This document shows, piece by piece, positions 1 through 12,394 of a DNA stretch of 64,000 bases. This DNA is from Straminergon stramineum (Eukaryota > Streptophyta > Bryopsida > Hypnales > Calliergonaceae): contig OY987271.1 of NCBI GenBank assembly GCA_963920665.1, positions 7,195,350 to 7,259,349 of the forward strand, written 5' to 3'. The position numbers and the translations under genes were made by a program. Every line of letters starts with the position of its first letter. Within the stretch, counting starts at the first letter, position 1. The notes beneath the pieces are model-generated. The model made no database searches. It saw only the letters and a list, made by a program, of their open reading frames with translations, and was not told the origin of the DNA.

Positions 1-56
1 AAACCTTGATATTCAGGTTCGAATATATTGTTCTCATTTTGGTGTGGGTGTTTCAG

Positions 57-3000
57 CTCTCAGGTCTATTGCAGGACGCGTCTGCTGTGAAAGCCTGGTG
101 GGAGGAACTCGTTAAGAAAGGGTCGCCTAGTCCATCATCTCGCTGCACTACTATCGTTGCTCTGTGTCGATCAAGGGCCCTTCCAGACGCTCTTACAGCA
201 CTGACAGAGATGTCGAACATTTTGTCTGAAACTAACGCATTTCACCATTTACCTGGAAAGAAACGCCGGCCTCCTAGATCTGAAACAGAATCCGATTTTA
301 GGGAGTTGTCTTCATCTCAGTCTGAGCGAAGTTCAGGTGAACCATACACTGGTGTTGCCGTATCAAGTTTCGTTAGCTTGCGAAGGGCAGAGAGTATTCT
401 AGCTTTCTAGTGTTTTTATTTCCTTATTTGTTTTTGTGGTGAGAAGGAAGCCCGAATTTTACCCGCTCACTGCAAAATTCATTTCGCTGTGCTGTTCTGG
501 CGTTCGTAATTCATCCTCCTGTTTCTTATATCTGTATTTTTCTTTGAGAAATAGGCCCAGCCGAGAGTCTACCTTTGAATGGATTTCACCATTGGGAGGT
601 ACGGAAGGAACTTCAGGATGCCTTCAATGCTCTTATAAACGCTGCTGGTCAGGCCGGTCAGCACAAATTAGCAGAGTCTCTATTCTCAGAGGTAATCAAT
701 AGGCTGCCTTGGCGATGTTCTTTGTTCTTAGAGTTTTCTTCCTTGATTGTTTACCTGCAGTGTGCCAAGTAGAAATGGTTTATTAAAGCAGGTATGTCTT
801 TGCAGATGAGGAATTTGGGACTGAGACTTAGCATATACACCTTCAACTCGTTATTGAGGGCTGTTGTAGAAGGACGAGGCATCTCACATGCTCTTCGAGT
901 GGTATGCTGCTCTCGTCTTCATTTTCGTTTACCTGCTTTACATTCACTGGTAGAACAGTTTTTCTTTATTTTTGCTATTCAATATTCTTTCTGAATTACG
1001 CTCAGCTTCATGAATGTGAAGAAAAGTACTCTGTATTTAGTGTCGCTCTTGTCCTTTGATTCTTGTTCCCAGTTGTTCCTTATTCCCAACTTCTGACTTC
1101 TATTGTCTCTATTATGAGGTGCAATGCTCAGATTCCTCTTCTCAAACATCTGATCATGCAAATAAATCTCTGATGTAATTTGTTGCTTATACTCTCATTT
1201 ATATCATAAAATTAGCACCTGATAGGCAACAAAGACGCTGTTGGATGGAAAGATTGAGAACATGGCGGAAGAAGTAAGTCAAGGAGGTGCCAGCTTGTGA
1301 TCTGAGTGATAGTCAACGTATATCGTTGGCTGGCATGTTTTGGGTGTTGCAGGTGAGGAGTATGGAGGCAGTTGGAGTGCGCCCGGATACGTACACATAT
1401 ACTACTCTGTTGGATGGCTACTGCCGTGATGGTCAGTTAGATAAGGCTGAAGCGTTACTAGCTAAAATGGAGGATAGTAAATCAAATCAAAAACCTTCTA
1501 TTTACACGTACAATATCTTCATCAAGGCTTGTGCTTCTAAGGTGAACATAATTTCTACTTTCCCTGGGGAGAGTACGAAACTTCTGTTGGTTGTTTCTCA
1601 TTTTCCTTTGGCAGATATCGATACTCAACTACTCATCCTCTTGGGTACTCAATTAGCTTTCCTGTTTTCAAGAGATATGCTATCTATTCTTATTAACATG
1701 AATCACTTACCCAATTCTTTTATCGGTTGTAATGTGTAGAGTGATGCAGAGAGAGCATTGCGGGTGTTCGCAAGAATGAAAGCATCAGGATCAATTCCTG
1801 ATAGTCACACCTATTGTGCTCTGCTGGGTGCATGTGGAGCTGTGTCTGGAAGGCCTGATTTAGCTGATGCAGAGTCTCGCAAGGAGGTTGCGCAGAGAGT
1901 AATGGCTATAGAGAAAGATATGGCACAATCAGGTGTACATCACACAGCTGCATCTGTTTCTGCATTGGTAAGTTGTTGAGGGCTTGAATGTTAATATTGC
2001 TGTTCGTGCATTGAGAAGAGAACATGTGTGCTCAATGTGACTATTGCTGAACTTTCAGATCTGCCATTGCATTATATTAAAACAGATTCTCGAGTTTACA
2101 TGCTGTGCGTATTTTGCAGATGAATTTGCTCGGATCAGAGGGGATGGTGGATCGAGTGCTTCAGAACCTCCGTGCTTGCCAAGAGATAGATCTTTCTACT
2201 AGAGAGAAATTGTTGGATGTAATAGCGTACAACACTGCTATAAACGCGTGTGTACAAGCAAAGAAGGTACTCTGCTACATTTCTGAGAGAGTGAGCCTTT
2301 CGTTCTTACCTTAGGTTTATTTAACTTTCATCTTGCGCAGGACTTATTGACGGCTTACATGGATCATGTAAATTTTTGCAGTTTGACGAAGCCTGGGATA
2401 TATTCATGGAAATGAGGTCACTGAATGTAAGACCTGACCTTTTTACGTACAACATTTTGATTAATGCTTGTGCTCATAAGCAAGGTGTGACAAGGGCCCT
2501 TGAGCTGATGGATACGATGCGCAAAGACAAGATTACTCCTGACCTGGTTACCTACAACTCCCTCGTTAAGGTACGTTCCTTCTCATTGTCAGCTTTGGAG
2601 ACGTAACACTTGACGTGGCAGTGTGCTTGCAGTAAATTGGTGTAGATAAGCACGGCTTCAGTGTGCAAGATGCTAAAGATTTGGAGACTAAAGACTTCTG
2701 ACGTCAGCTTGTATTCTGTGCTCGACAAAATTGACGATTTCGTGATCAAGTTGTACTAAGGTGTACAGTTATTAAATGTTTCCTTCTCATTGCAGGTCAT
2801 ATGTCACTGTGGAGAATTGGATTCAGGGTTAAGTATTTTGAGGGAGATGAAAGTGAGAGGTGTACCGCCAGACGTTGCGACTTTTAATACCCTTCTTGCT
2901 TCTGCGTCCTATCATGTAAGTAATCTATCCTGAATCTCCGCGTGGTTATTGCATGATCATTATGTGTGCATGATTCATTACCCCTTGGAGGTTGTCCCTA

Positions 3001-3630
3001 CTAGAACAGTAGCTTGCATCTTTTTAATCATTTCTAAGGAGTACATAATGTGTACCTTGTTTGGATTTTTGAAATATTTGTCCGTAGTAAATGTTTATAT
3101 TGCTCTCGCAGGGAACATTAGCTAGATTTTCTTGATATTCCTTGTAGGTCACGATTTTTTGCAGTGATTATTGGTTCATGTAACATAATTCTGCTGTTTG
3201 ATCCTCTGAACAGAAACGAAAGGAGCTTGCGGAGTACCTTGTTGAGGAGATGAGACTAGCCAATGTTGTGCCAGACACGCACACGTGCTCTCAAGTGGTC
3301 TCTCTTTATATGCGCTCTGGCGATTTAACAGAAGCGTCTGAGGCTCTCACTGTTCTCAGTTCGCGGATGCAGCCGGTTCGGAGCCGCGAGGTGGATGAGG
3401 ACGATGATGTTGGCAGTAATGATGACAACAGTGATGAAGACTTGGAAGAGGCATTGTTGTCTCCTGAACCTGATGCTTATCCAGTCTATGTATCAACTTT
3501 AGCGCAAGTAATGCAGGGGCCTCAGGGTGCTGCAGAAGCAGAAAGCTCATCCTGGGCAACGCGATTACGAGAGCAATATATTCTATGGAACCAGGCACAG
3601 CCCCAGAAAACTTCCTCACAGGCCAGGTAG
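57..3630 (+). CDS. P-class pentatricopeptide repeat protein, 5' partial, ten exons visible
   Basis: Exons read as 57-336, 555-691, 806-901, 1226-1273, 1353-1541, 1740-1967, 2120-2266, 2382-2570, 2796-2915 and 3214-3630. Every junction has AG/GT signals and phases agree, giving 616 visible residues. The first exon follows an acceptor (tttcag), so the start lies outside the window; 75 is an alternative acceptor in the same phase. Repeats of about 35 residues with PPR hallmarks are clear, e.g. VRPDTYTYTTLLDGYCRDG, VRPDLFTYNILINACAHK and ITPDLVTYNSLVK. The last exon carries an acidic stretch (EVDEDDDVGSNDDNSDEDLE) and a short tail ending SSQAR. No E/DYW editing domain, SMR or CBS domain was seen. 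Known family role: sequence-specific binding of organellar RNA for processing, stability or translation. The target and the exact orthologue are not recognised. Such an intron-rich PPR gene is unlike most seed-plant members. Confidence 0.87.
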
Positions 3631-5320
3631 TTTCGCAATGATGCTTATGATGGGAGTGATCATTAACCAGTACACATTACAATGAGTGAGGCTGCTTCGT
3701 CATGAAGCTGCATGTAGATGCTTTGGTGGAAAGAGGTGCAATTTGTTCACGTATTTTGCGTTGTTCCCAAGACTAATAGATTCTTTTACTATTTGAGACT
3801 ACGTGCAACTCTTCGTCTCTGTACCTGAGGAGTAAACAGCAAGTTAAATATCTCACATACGGTATTCAATGAAGAAGCAAATCAATGTAAGCTCATCCCT
3901 ATTAATCCTTAATTGCTCCAAAGTGCATTTTCTAGAAGATGGCAGGATAAATAGTGTCCGTCAGTGTGATGCGTTATTTTCCGTCCAAATATTCCATTGT
4001 TGGTGTGCTAGTTGATCAGCCATAGCAAACTTACCACCCTCCATTAGATCTTCTGGCAATTCTTATTCTAGATTGTATTTGAATTTTTATTCAACTTGTA
4101 ATTTTTTTGGAATGACAACGAGGCATGGTAGCATGCTCTCTAATCACATTGGGTTGTCTTCCCATGTTATTGAGCTTTTGGTCCTATCTGTGCAACTGTA
4201 AATTTCCTTGATTGCATTCATTTTAATCACATTGATTGAGTTACCTTCTCTCTAAATTGAAGTTTTGGCATCATTCTTAGAACTCTAAGTTGGGAAATTT
4301 GAGGTGCAAAATAATATTTTCTTTGCAGCACTTACATTGAATAGCAAGATATGGTTGAAGACTTAATCCTAAGAGCACCATTACTTTCCTTTAGGGTACC
4401 TACACCTATAATAAGCAATTGAGTATTGTTCTTATTATGAAATTGGCTAAATTTTTGTTAGATCTTAGTAGAATTCAAAAGAATATTCTAGATTCCTTTC
4501 TAATGCACTTTTTGGATACAACATGAGTAAACTAAGAATTTTCTCACTACTAAAAAAGGTGTAACCAAAAGTCTCTAGGCTCTTGCAATAGAGACAATAC
4601 ATTCCAAGCAAAAATCTAAAGAGGTTTCTTTTAGAGAGGAATCATAATTAGGTGTAGTTACCTTAGAAGTATTGTAACACTTGTTAGGTAATATATATTT
4701 CCACTTATAATACACTATTTCAAGATAATCAATTTTACTATGTGTTACAAATTTTTTTTTTAAATTCCCCCCGAAAATGCTGTTCAAATTTTAAGAAAAT
4801 GGTTGCACAGGTCATTATGGGTTATGAAGATAGAGCAGAGCATAAAAGACATTAGGGTCAATGTCATGGAAATTGGCAACCCAAGCTGAAAGTCACTCGT
4901 TTGTCATGAGTGGTCCTTCGGATACGTGATTACCTTACATCTGTATAGCTGTGTGTTCGGTTTGTACTCCAAAATTATTCGATTAAAAACTGTAAAAAGG
5001 TCATTTAAAAACCTCACAACATACAGTTCTCAGAACAATTTCCCCACAAGAGTCTGAACTCTCACGTACTAAAGCTCAAAATTGATTTATTTACACATTG
5101 TGAAAATGCATCTCCATTTTGATAAGTTGTGACTGCATCTCTTTGATCAGCTCTTCTGTGTTTACAAACAATGCCTAATTCGAGCAAGAAATGAGATTTC
5201 GAGGAAGATGAGAAAGAAATGTACACTTCCGAAGCGAATTTCTGCTTGGCTATGAAATGCCTGGCGTGACAAAAAAAAACTCTAGAAAATACAACGTCCC
5301 ACAAAATGGGGAAATATTGA
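3631..5320. other. 3' flank of the PPR gene and intergenic DNA
   Basis: No coding exon recognised. The first few hundred bases are probably the PPR 3' untranslated region. From about 4080 the DNA turns AT-rich. The DHQ synthase-like gene on the other strand ends at 5321, so the two genes converge. Confidence 0.5.
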
Positions 5321-7771
5321 CTATTTTTCCACCAAAAATTCTTGGATCTGAAAACCAATGTGGTGTGCTTCCTCTTGCAAACTCAACAGCAGCCTGTCTC
5401 CCGTTTTCAAATTTGTGACAGGAAGTGCATTTGAAGCCTTGTCCTCTGGAAAGATGCAGAGCATATGTAAGTCAGTTGTTTGAGGTTCACGATAATAACA
5501 TCCATACAATTCATACTAATCCCCGTTATATTGACAACGACTATTCTCCTAAAAAGACTCACCTCCAGGTGCGACGAGGCAGACCGTTTCAGTATTTTGT
5601 AGCAAGACGCTGTGTCTTTGGCCGTCCACTTCCACCTCCACCAGCAACAGAGGCCTTGATTCTATTTTCACTCGTCCAACCAAAACAGACCGAGTGTGTC
5701 CATTTGCGTCCACCACCATTACTTGACTGCCAGTGTGAAGCTCAGAAAGGTATGACGTGCGGCCACCCGCCATCCCAACGTACGCGTGAACCGGCCCCTG
5801 TTGCACAGGATATAAGAACATTCTTCTAAAATGTGGAGACGTCTTGAAATGAGCCCCAATGCTGGTGACAGAAGCATCTGAAACTGGAAAAGAAGCTTGA
5901 TCAACACTAGGAAACGAGAGAGGTAATTGTCTTACAGCGTTCACTCGGAAAGGTCGTGACGCCACATGGTCGCTTTCTAAGCACTCGGAATGTACCAAGA
6001 AGAGAGCTCTCGCAAAAGATCCAACCTATGTGGCACAGATGGTAGTTTAGTACACAGTCATTGATAAAGGCGAGTATTAACACTCGAACTCAGCCTAGTA
6101 CTACAAAGAATCATTTACAGCTTTGATCAATAATTTCATTAGACAAGCAAGCGTTTAGCAGATTGCGCAATTCAACAAGAGCGACTTACCAGGAGACCCT
6201 CTCCAGGATTCAATAGATTGCATAGATCAGCACACACACGATCTCCCATACCAACAGACTCCACTTGAGTGACTGTCGCCTCCACCAGCGAAATTCCCAT
6301 TTTGGGATCTTTGTGGTCCTTCAAATATGTCTGCGACGATTACGCCATTTGAAGTCAATAACCAATGAAAGGGGAGAAAGAAAGAAAGGCGGCCAGAGTA
6401 GAACCAAAAACATAAATTCAGCAAAGCCAGCCTAAGTTGCATCCTAAGAATTCGGTTGCATGGGAAAATTCGGCCGCTGGTACCTTAAGAGCAAACACTT
6501 CAGAAATATCATCAGTGCGCAAAACGATTCCATCCGTGCCCTTCTGAAACGCTTCAAGATAAACCCGGGCATCGCTTGCTGTGCTTGCTGTGGCATAAAG
6601 AGCCGTGCTGCTCTCTTGAAAAGCTGCCACCATGGTCTCAACTGGAATGATCTAGACACCTCAGCACGAACTATCAGTCTCATATCTACTGAAAACTATG
6701 ATCATAAAATTTCTCCATGAACGGCATAATGTATCCACAGTCTAGAATAAAGGTTCGCAATGTTTAACAGCAGGGTTCAGTAAGCAGGCGTGATCAGATC
6801 TACCTGCAAATCAGACGCGCTCATAACCACGACCTCAGTTTTGCCCATCAACGAAGGAAGGGAGTCGACCTCCTTGCTAGAAGAAGCTTCACCTAGAGCG
6901 GCCACTGTCTTGTTGTCCGAGTTCAAGAATTGACCACCCTCCAAGCGCAGGGGATTGATTTTCGCAAGAGCTGTAATACGAAAGTAACGAAACCGGTAAA
7001 TACTTCACGACATTTTACGACAACTATCGAGCTGCTCGATCAAAGAGAATTTAGCAGACAAGACTTGACTAGGACAAACAGTCGATGCAACTCCAGGGAT
7101 AAAAGAACGACATTTTGTTCGCCAGATACTACAGTTGTAATCCATACAGAACAAATCGATTTCCATACAGCGTCAATCTCGTAAAATATGTGATATTCCA
7201 TTACTTTCGCGTGGTTCAGAACGCGCGGCTTGAACCCAAAATCTATACCTGTCCAGAAACTAGACCTTTGTGAAGACATATGTCACAATTTTTTGGCGCA
7301 TGGAATACCGCGAATTTAACGAAATTGACGTTAATACACTGCAATCAAGATTAATGTGACTGTAGCATCGAGGATTCGAGGGTTGGTTATCTAACAGCTT
7401 GCAGAATTATCATGCTGTTACATCCACGTTTCTAATACTGAGGAAGAGACGAGGCAGAAAACACCTACATGTCCATTCATGGGCGAGGTACATTGTCTCA
7501 GGTGTGAAGATAAAAGTTGACCAGCCGCCTTCAACAGAGGCCGTCATCACATCCTTGCTCTTGGTCCACACCCACACTGTCTTTGCCGCTGAAGTTGCTT
7601 GCCGCGGTGCAAACAATCCACTTCCTGTAGACCACCCACTTCCTGTTGATCTAGCACTCCCATGAGACTGGACGCTTCCATTGCTTGAGGACATTCGTGA
7701 CAGAGGAGAGCCTAAATTGCTAGAGGACGTTCTAGACGATGTGTTGTTTCTGCTCGAGCGTACCACAATTC
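5321..7771 (-). CDS. 3-dehydroquinate synthase II-like protein (archaeal type), seven exons
   Basis: Exons 7771-7469, 6970-6804, 6651-6484, 6330-6190, 6025-5936, 5797-5563 and 5445-5321 splice in phase with AG/GT signals. The protein has the DHQ synthase II (PF01959) layout: start of domain KTVWVWTKSKDVMTASVEGG; SASDLQ-IIPVETMVAAFQ; ATVTQVESVGMGDRVCADLC; GSFARALFLVHSEC; SRPFRVNA-GPVHAYVGMAGG; VGRVKIESRPLLLVEVEVDG; LLQNTETVCLV; end IGFQIQEFLVEK. In archaea the family makes 3-dehydroquinate from an amino-hexulose-derived precursor with NAD. Plants have homologues, but their shikimate pathway normally uses AroB-type synthase, so the role here is not established. If translation starts at the ATG at 7694 the protein has 383 residues, a normal family length. 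The Ser/Gly-rich stretch before the domain could be a plastid transit region or a linker: the exon begins in phase 1 and matches the phase of the upstream USP-like exon ending at 8611. Confidence 0.88.
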
Positions 7772-8300
7772 CTGCAAGCACCAAGAAGGAGGATTACGTC
7801 AGAGATGCCAAATTTTCTAATACCCGAATTCCATTATGCGGGAACAAAAGTGAGGACACCATGGAATCACGACCTCATCAGCATAACTTCATGAGCCACG
7901 AACAGTCGTAACAATATGCAAGGCAAAAATGAAGCCTCTCTAAACTGGTCTTTGCTTCATGAACGCATTGGACATACAAACCAAAAGCTGGACAAGTATG
8001 CGAAACACATTCAAGTGCGCTGAGTGTATGTCAATGGAGCATAGCGTTTCCAAATTAAAATAAAATAAAATCTTAGAAGCGAACCTTTGAACTGCCTTCA
8101 GTTGACAGATTCGGATCAAGAAACGCAAGGAAAGAAAGAAAAGTTTCATGTTTTGAAGGAATCGGGAATCTAGAGGGTCTCAAACTGCTTTCTAAAAGAA
8201 AAAACCTGTTCGAGGACCCAAACATAGAGAAAGTTGGAAACATGCCGAGATCTGACTGGCTCCTGCAACTCTAAAACCCACTCGCCGTACAATTCCGGTT

Positions 8301-8324
8301 CTAGGGCTTAGGGTTTAGGGTCTA
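8301..8324 (-). promoter_or_regulatory. Telo-box-like element, possible promoter of the DHQ synthase-like gene
   Basis: The minus strand reads GACCCTAAACCCTAAGCCC. AAACCCTAA telo-boxes are common close to transcription starts of plant housekeeping genes. It lies inside the 839-base interval 8610-7772 between the USP-like exons and the DHQ synthase exons, which favours a separate promoter there. It could also be a chance intronic motif. Confidence 0.35.
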
Positions 8325-8563
8325 GTTCTCGGCAATTCAGTAACAATTTGAACAGTTCTTAACGATTTGCAATGCTAGTATGTGTACATACAGCTTAAGT
8401 AAAGAATATTCAAAAACAGAACCGAAAATTTAAACGCAGTGTCAGGCAATCAGGAACGCAACTGAAACGAGAATATTCCGGTTCCCAGTTGTAAAGGAGA
8501 GATAGTTTAAAGATGGAGAGTAGAAGCCAAAAAAACAGAGCATGTCTAGCTGAGTCATCTTTG

Positions 8564-10444
8564 TTAACAGAGAAAAAGACTGCAATATTGATGTAATGAT
8601 TCCAGCTTACGATTTGATATATGCGGACTCGCAGAACAGTTTGAAGTCGACGTTTTCAGAGTGTCGTCAATCTGTGGGGGTGTTGCAGTTGCCCTGGGAT
8701 GCAATTGCGGCCTTGGAATAGAGTTTCTTAAAATACCCGGCCTGCCACCGAAACCACGGTCTGTATTGGTTTTATCCTCCGGAGTCATCTCCCACAGCGA
8801 AGCATCGCGCTCCGAAATGGCCTCGTGGTTGATCGAAAACAGGTCGTCGCATGACGATTGGGTGTCGAAGCCCATGGACTGAGAGCTTGTGGAATTGCTA
8901 GTCGTCGAGGCCATGGAATTTTGCTTTGTCAGGGGCGAAATTCCGAGTCTCTCATGGTGCTCTTTGAAATCCTGGTTGGTGAATGTTCCGGAGGAAATGG
9001 ACGACCCCCGCAATGAGCTGCCACTTTCCGACGACGTCTTGGAATGCACACTGGAATGCGATGGCATGTAGAAACTGCTTGCCATCGTGTTCATCGGGGT
9101 GGGACCTCCGGCGGGCGGGAGTGCAATCGGCTTGCTCACGGCGAATGAACGGATGCTCTCTGCTCCGCCTGACGCCCGGACACGCGTCACGAAACACGTA
9201 AGATTCTCGATGAAATATTTCCTATCCTTCTTCATTGTCCTGCACGAAACGAACAACAACGCGAATTCGCAGCGTCGGTTACGGAAAACGTTCCGTCTAC
9301 TAATCCAGAAATAATTTGAGCCTTTTCGATCTCTGCATTTGTATTTTGGGCTTATGAACGGAGTATTTAAGAACAGAATAAACCGAGGGGCGGGGGCGGG
9401 GGAGACGCAATGTAAGGCCACCGTAAACATAATTGAAAATTGTGAGAACGAGACTACTCCGTTTCCCAGTAACACAGAACTCACAGAAGCTAGAGCGTAT
9501 ACTCTCGCAATTGCTCAAAATTGCTCTAGAATGTTTAGTAATTCAAATGCGTTATGGAAAAAAGTCATAACACGGACCAGCGACAGAGGAGAGGAGACAG
9601 GAATGATCCAGAGTTCAGTTGTTCTCACTTGTCTACAACCACATGGTATGCGCCCGAGTTCTGAGCTTCTTCTATAACAATGCTCTTCGGATTCTGACCG
9701 ACACAGACGTCGATCGACAACTGCACCTGCAGTCACGAGAAAAAAATCTACATTATTCACTGGCCTTGTCACGAAATTCTTCCATGAAACCTACCAATCC
9801 ATATGTCTACCGTCGGAGGTGAGTAGATTAGTACCCCGGCCTTCTTGCACCAAGTGTCAAGATCATGGGTGTTGTGTAGCATGTACCGCTTGTTCGCAAT
9901 CTCGGCTTCTAAGCTCCTCCTGCTTGAGCCATTCCAGGTGTTCTTATCAACGCGGCTCTTGAATCCAACTGCAAGTAATCACAGGACATGATCGTAAGAA
10001 GTTCAGAAATCGACTACTCAATTTCGAACTTCATCAAGTTTTGAACAATCGAAAATTATATTCAGAAAAATTCAAGATCGGCCGGCAATGGCCACTCTCT
10101 CATTTACATTTTCTCAACAGTCTGTTTTCAAACTAGCAACTTACAATGCCAAATTCGTCTTTGCTAGGAAAAGAGAAGAGAAAGACACTGTCTACTAAAA
10201 TCTCTAAAGCATTGGCGATTGCAATATATTCCACCAATACAAGGGAAAGCATTGAGCTCCTGAAACTCTCGTGGCTCCTCCACTTACTCGGATTTACCAC
10301 ATGAGTGATAATGCCCACGAGCCGCAAGAGGTCACCATGGCGCGTGACGTTTCCGAGCGCCCAGCTCACAGCGCTGCTAGAGAAGTCCTTACTAAGGTCC
10401 ATCACCACGAGCACCACACCCTGCGACTTGACGGTCATCTCCAT
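8564..10444 (-). CDS. Universal stress protein-like domain protein with Ser-rich tail; possibly the N-terminal half of a fusion
   Basis: Exons 10444-10288, 9968-9835, 9726-9629 and 9239-8611 join in phase. The start MEMTVKSQGVVLVVMDLSKD is a typical first strand of the USP-like domain found at the N terminus of plant PERK-like (often inactive) kinases. It is followed by SAVSWALGNVTRHGDLLRLVG, then VQLSIDVCVGQNPKSIVIEE, SGAYHVVVDK and KKDRKYFIENLTCFVTRVRA, the expected last helix and strand of the domain. The tail is Ser/Thr-rich without a recognised domain, and no kinase domain follows. The exon ends either at a stop at 8564 (354-residue protein) or at the donor after 8611 (GTAAGC, phase 1). 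That donor is phase-compatible with the acceptor at 7772 of the DHQ synthase exons, which would give one 748-residue protein. Function is inferred only from the fold: ligand or nucleotide binding in stress signalling. Confidence 0.72.
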
Positions 10445-12394
10445 TGCCCTGACCTCCGTTTACCTCCAATCATGCACCACTGCCTGCTCTACCTCATTCT
10501 CGTCACCAATCCCCTTCAAAACTCAAAAACCAAGAAAATAAACGACTTCTCTCTCCTTGCGTTCTTCGCATTTCTGCTTTTATTCAGCACCTGCCTCCCT
10601 TAGCTAACTCATCAACAAGGAGACATAATCCTTCGGGACTGCGCACAATCCAATGCTCGTTTACAGGAGCAACCTCATCAAGATTCTCCAACAGACGATG
10701 CGGCACAATTTACTCCTCACCAAATAGACGGAAAACTGCGATCGATCCGGTGCTGCAAATGCAAGCACGAGAGATTGAGGGCGACCTGAATCTGTGAGCA
10801 TAGTATGTCTCTTTGCAATATCAAAGGCCGCACGCAGTTGCAAGGAAATTCATCGGGAGAAGAAGACGATTGTACTAGAAGACATTACAATACTCGTACT
10901 GGCATCATTCCTTTTTTGGTTTCTCTTTTGTCTGTCAGTAGTGAGCCTGACTGTTCGTTCCTTTTTCCATTAATAGACGTTACTCATCCCACGAATGGAG
11001 TTTTCGGTGGAGCTTTCGGATTCGGGTTCGCACTTCCGACATAGCCAAAGAATTGCATCCCAATAGACTCGTTGACATGACGCGTTTACATTCCATTTGT
11101 GAATGACGCCATCCGGCGTTCTGTATGCAAGAAACCGTCGCAGCATGGATTTCTGTTTACCAGTTGCAACTTGCACGACACTGATGTGATTTGTGTAAAA
11201 GTTATGCAATCCAGACAGAACTCGTAACTGAACTACTGAAGTCTGTGAACGAAGCTGCTTACCTGTCAACGTCTGCAGGTGATTTTGCCTGCAGTTTCGT
11301 ACGTATGTCCGGCACAATTCGAAGTAAACTGTCCAACTGCATGGAGTACGTAGTTATTATTACTGATTCGAATCATGCATCGTAGCTTTGGCGGTGCCGA
11401 GGGATGTGGCTCAGTCTTCCACGTAATTGTAAATTTTGTTATGTTTCGTTTCTATCACGCGTTTCATTGTTTCTTGCTCCTTTTATATTTCGTTTTATGA
11501 AACAATGGACATTCAACATAATTCCATTGAAGAAGCAAACATACTTCGATCCTCATTGTATCTCAATTAACCTTGTTCGCAACAGAATAGAATAGAAAGA
11601 AAAGTAACAGTTTGTCTTCAGGAAATTTCCGAAGAGTTCTCTCTCTGAGCTGTTCTTCATCACTGTCAAAGATCAGTGAAATTGTGCAAACACGACCATG
11701 GTCGTCGAGAGCTCGGCAAAACAACCAGTAAACAACCAGTAAACAACTAAGTAAACTATCAACAAAAAATTCTAAAGTCACGGATTTCGTGCCTCCACAA
11801 GCACAGTTTTTGATGCGTTTTGCACTTATTTTGGTACCAATCGCGATGTAATTTGTGAGCATGCATCATTGGCGCGTCGTCCGAAATAGGCAGTAACCTG
11901 CCATACTCTTCTCATTAAAAAAACCCAGCTGTGTCCCAGAGTGAAAGTTCAAATTCCGAAATTAGAACGACTGGAATCAGAATATTCAGTGTCGCGTTAA
12001 GTACCAGTGGCCTTTCAGAGGAACCACAGTCTACAATTACAACTCGATTTTGGCACGACCTGACCTGACCTGACAAGAAGTCTACAGTAGAATTTTCGTG
12101 TCATTAGAGTGGAACTTGTCTTCAGTGTGGAGCAATTAACACCAGAATATCCAATTTGGCATTTACGAGAGATTTGGTACATGTGCACATGTGCAGAACT
12201 CCAAGAAGACGGGCGGATATTAGTGAAGACGACGCAGTCTTCTCCGTCGATCAACTGTCTCCGGATGGCCAGCAGAATTTGGTTTAATGTGTCTATAAAC
12301 TCCATGATCAAGGGAGAAAATTTCCATAACTTCAGTATTTGCCCTTCGTTACCTCAACCGAGCCCATTTCAGGAGAAGTGGAATCAGCATCCAT
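10445..12394. other. Upstream region of the USP-like gene; no gene assigned
   Basis: Presumed promoter and 5' untranslated region of the USP-like gene in the first few hundred bases. One open stretch on the minus strand (about 11317-10970) has coding-like composition, including KSMLRRFLAYRTPDGVIHKW, but has no family I recognise and no linked exons. Confidence 0.4.

Noticed and set aside
4545..4562. CACTA-like end CACTACTAAAAAAGGTG
   Set aside because: No complementary right end was found nearby, so a lone chance match is more likely.
7940..8245. Candidate transit-peptide first exon for the DHQ synthase-like gene (start MFPTFSMFGSSNRFF near 8240)
   Set aside because: The available donors are in phase 0 or 2, whereas the acceptor at 7772 needs phase 1; no phase-compatible join exists.
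8661..9677. Plus-strand open frames across the USP-like exon region
   Set aside because: Shadows of the minus-strand exons, whose frame carries the conserved domain and correct splice phases.
10970..11317. Minus-strand open stretch with coding-like residues upstream of the USP-like gene
   Set aside because: No recognised family, no phase-compatible neighbour, and the USP-like domain already has a good start at 10444.
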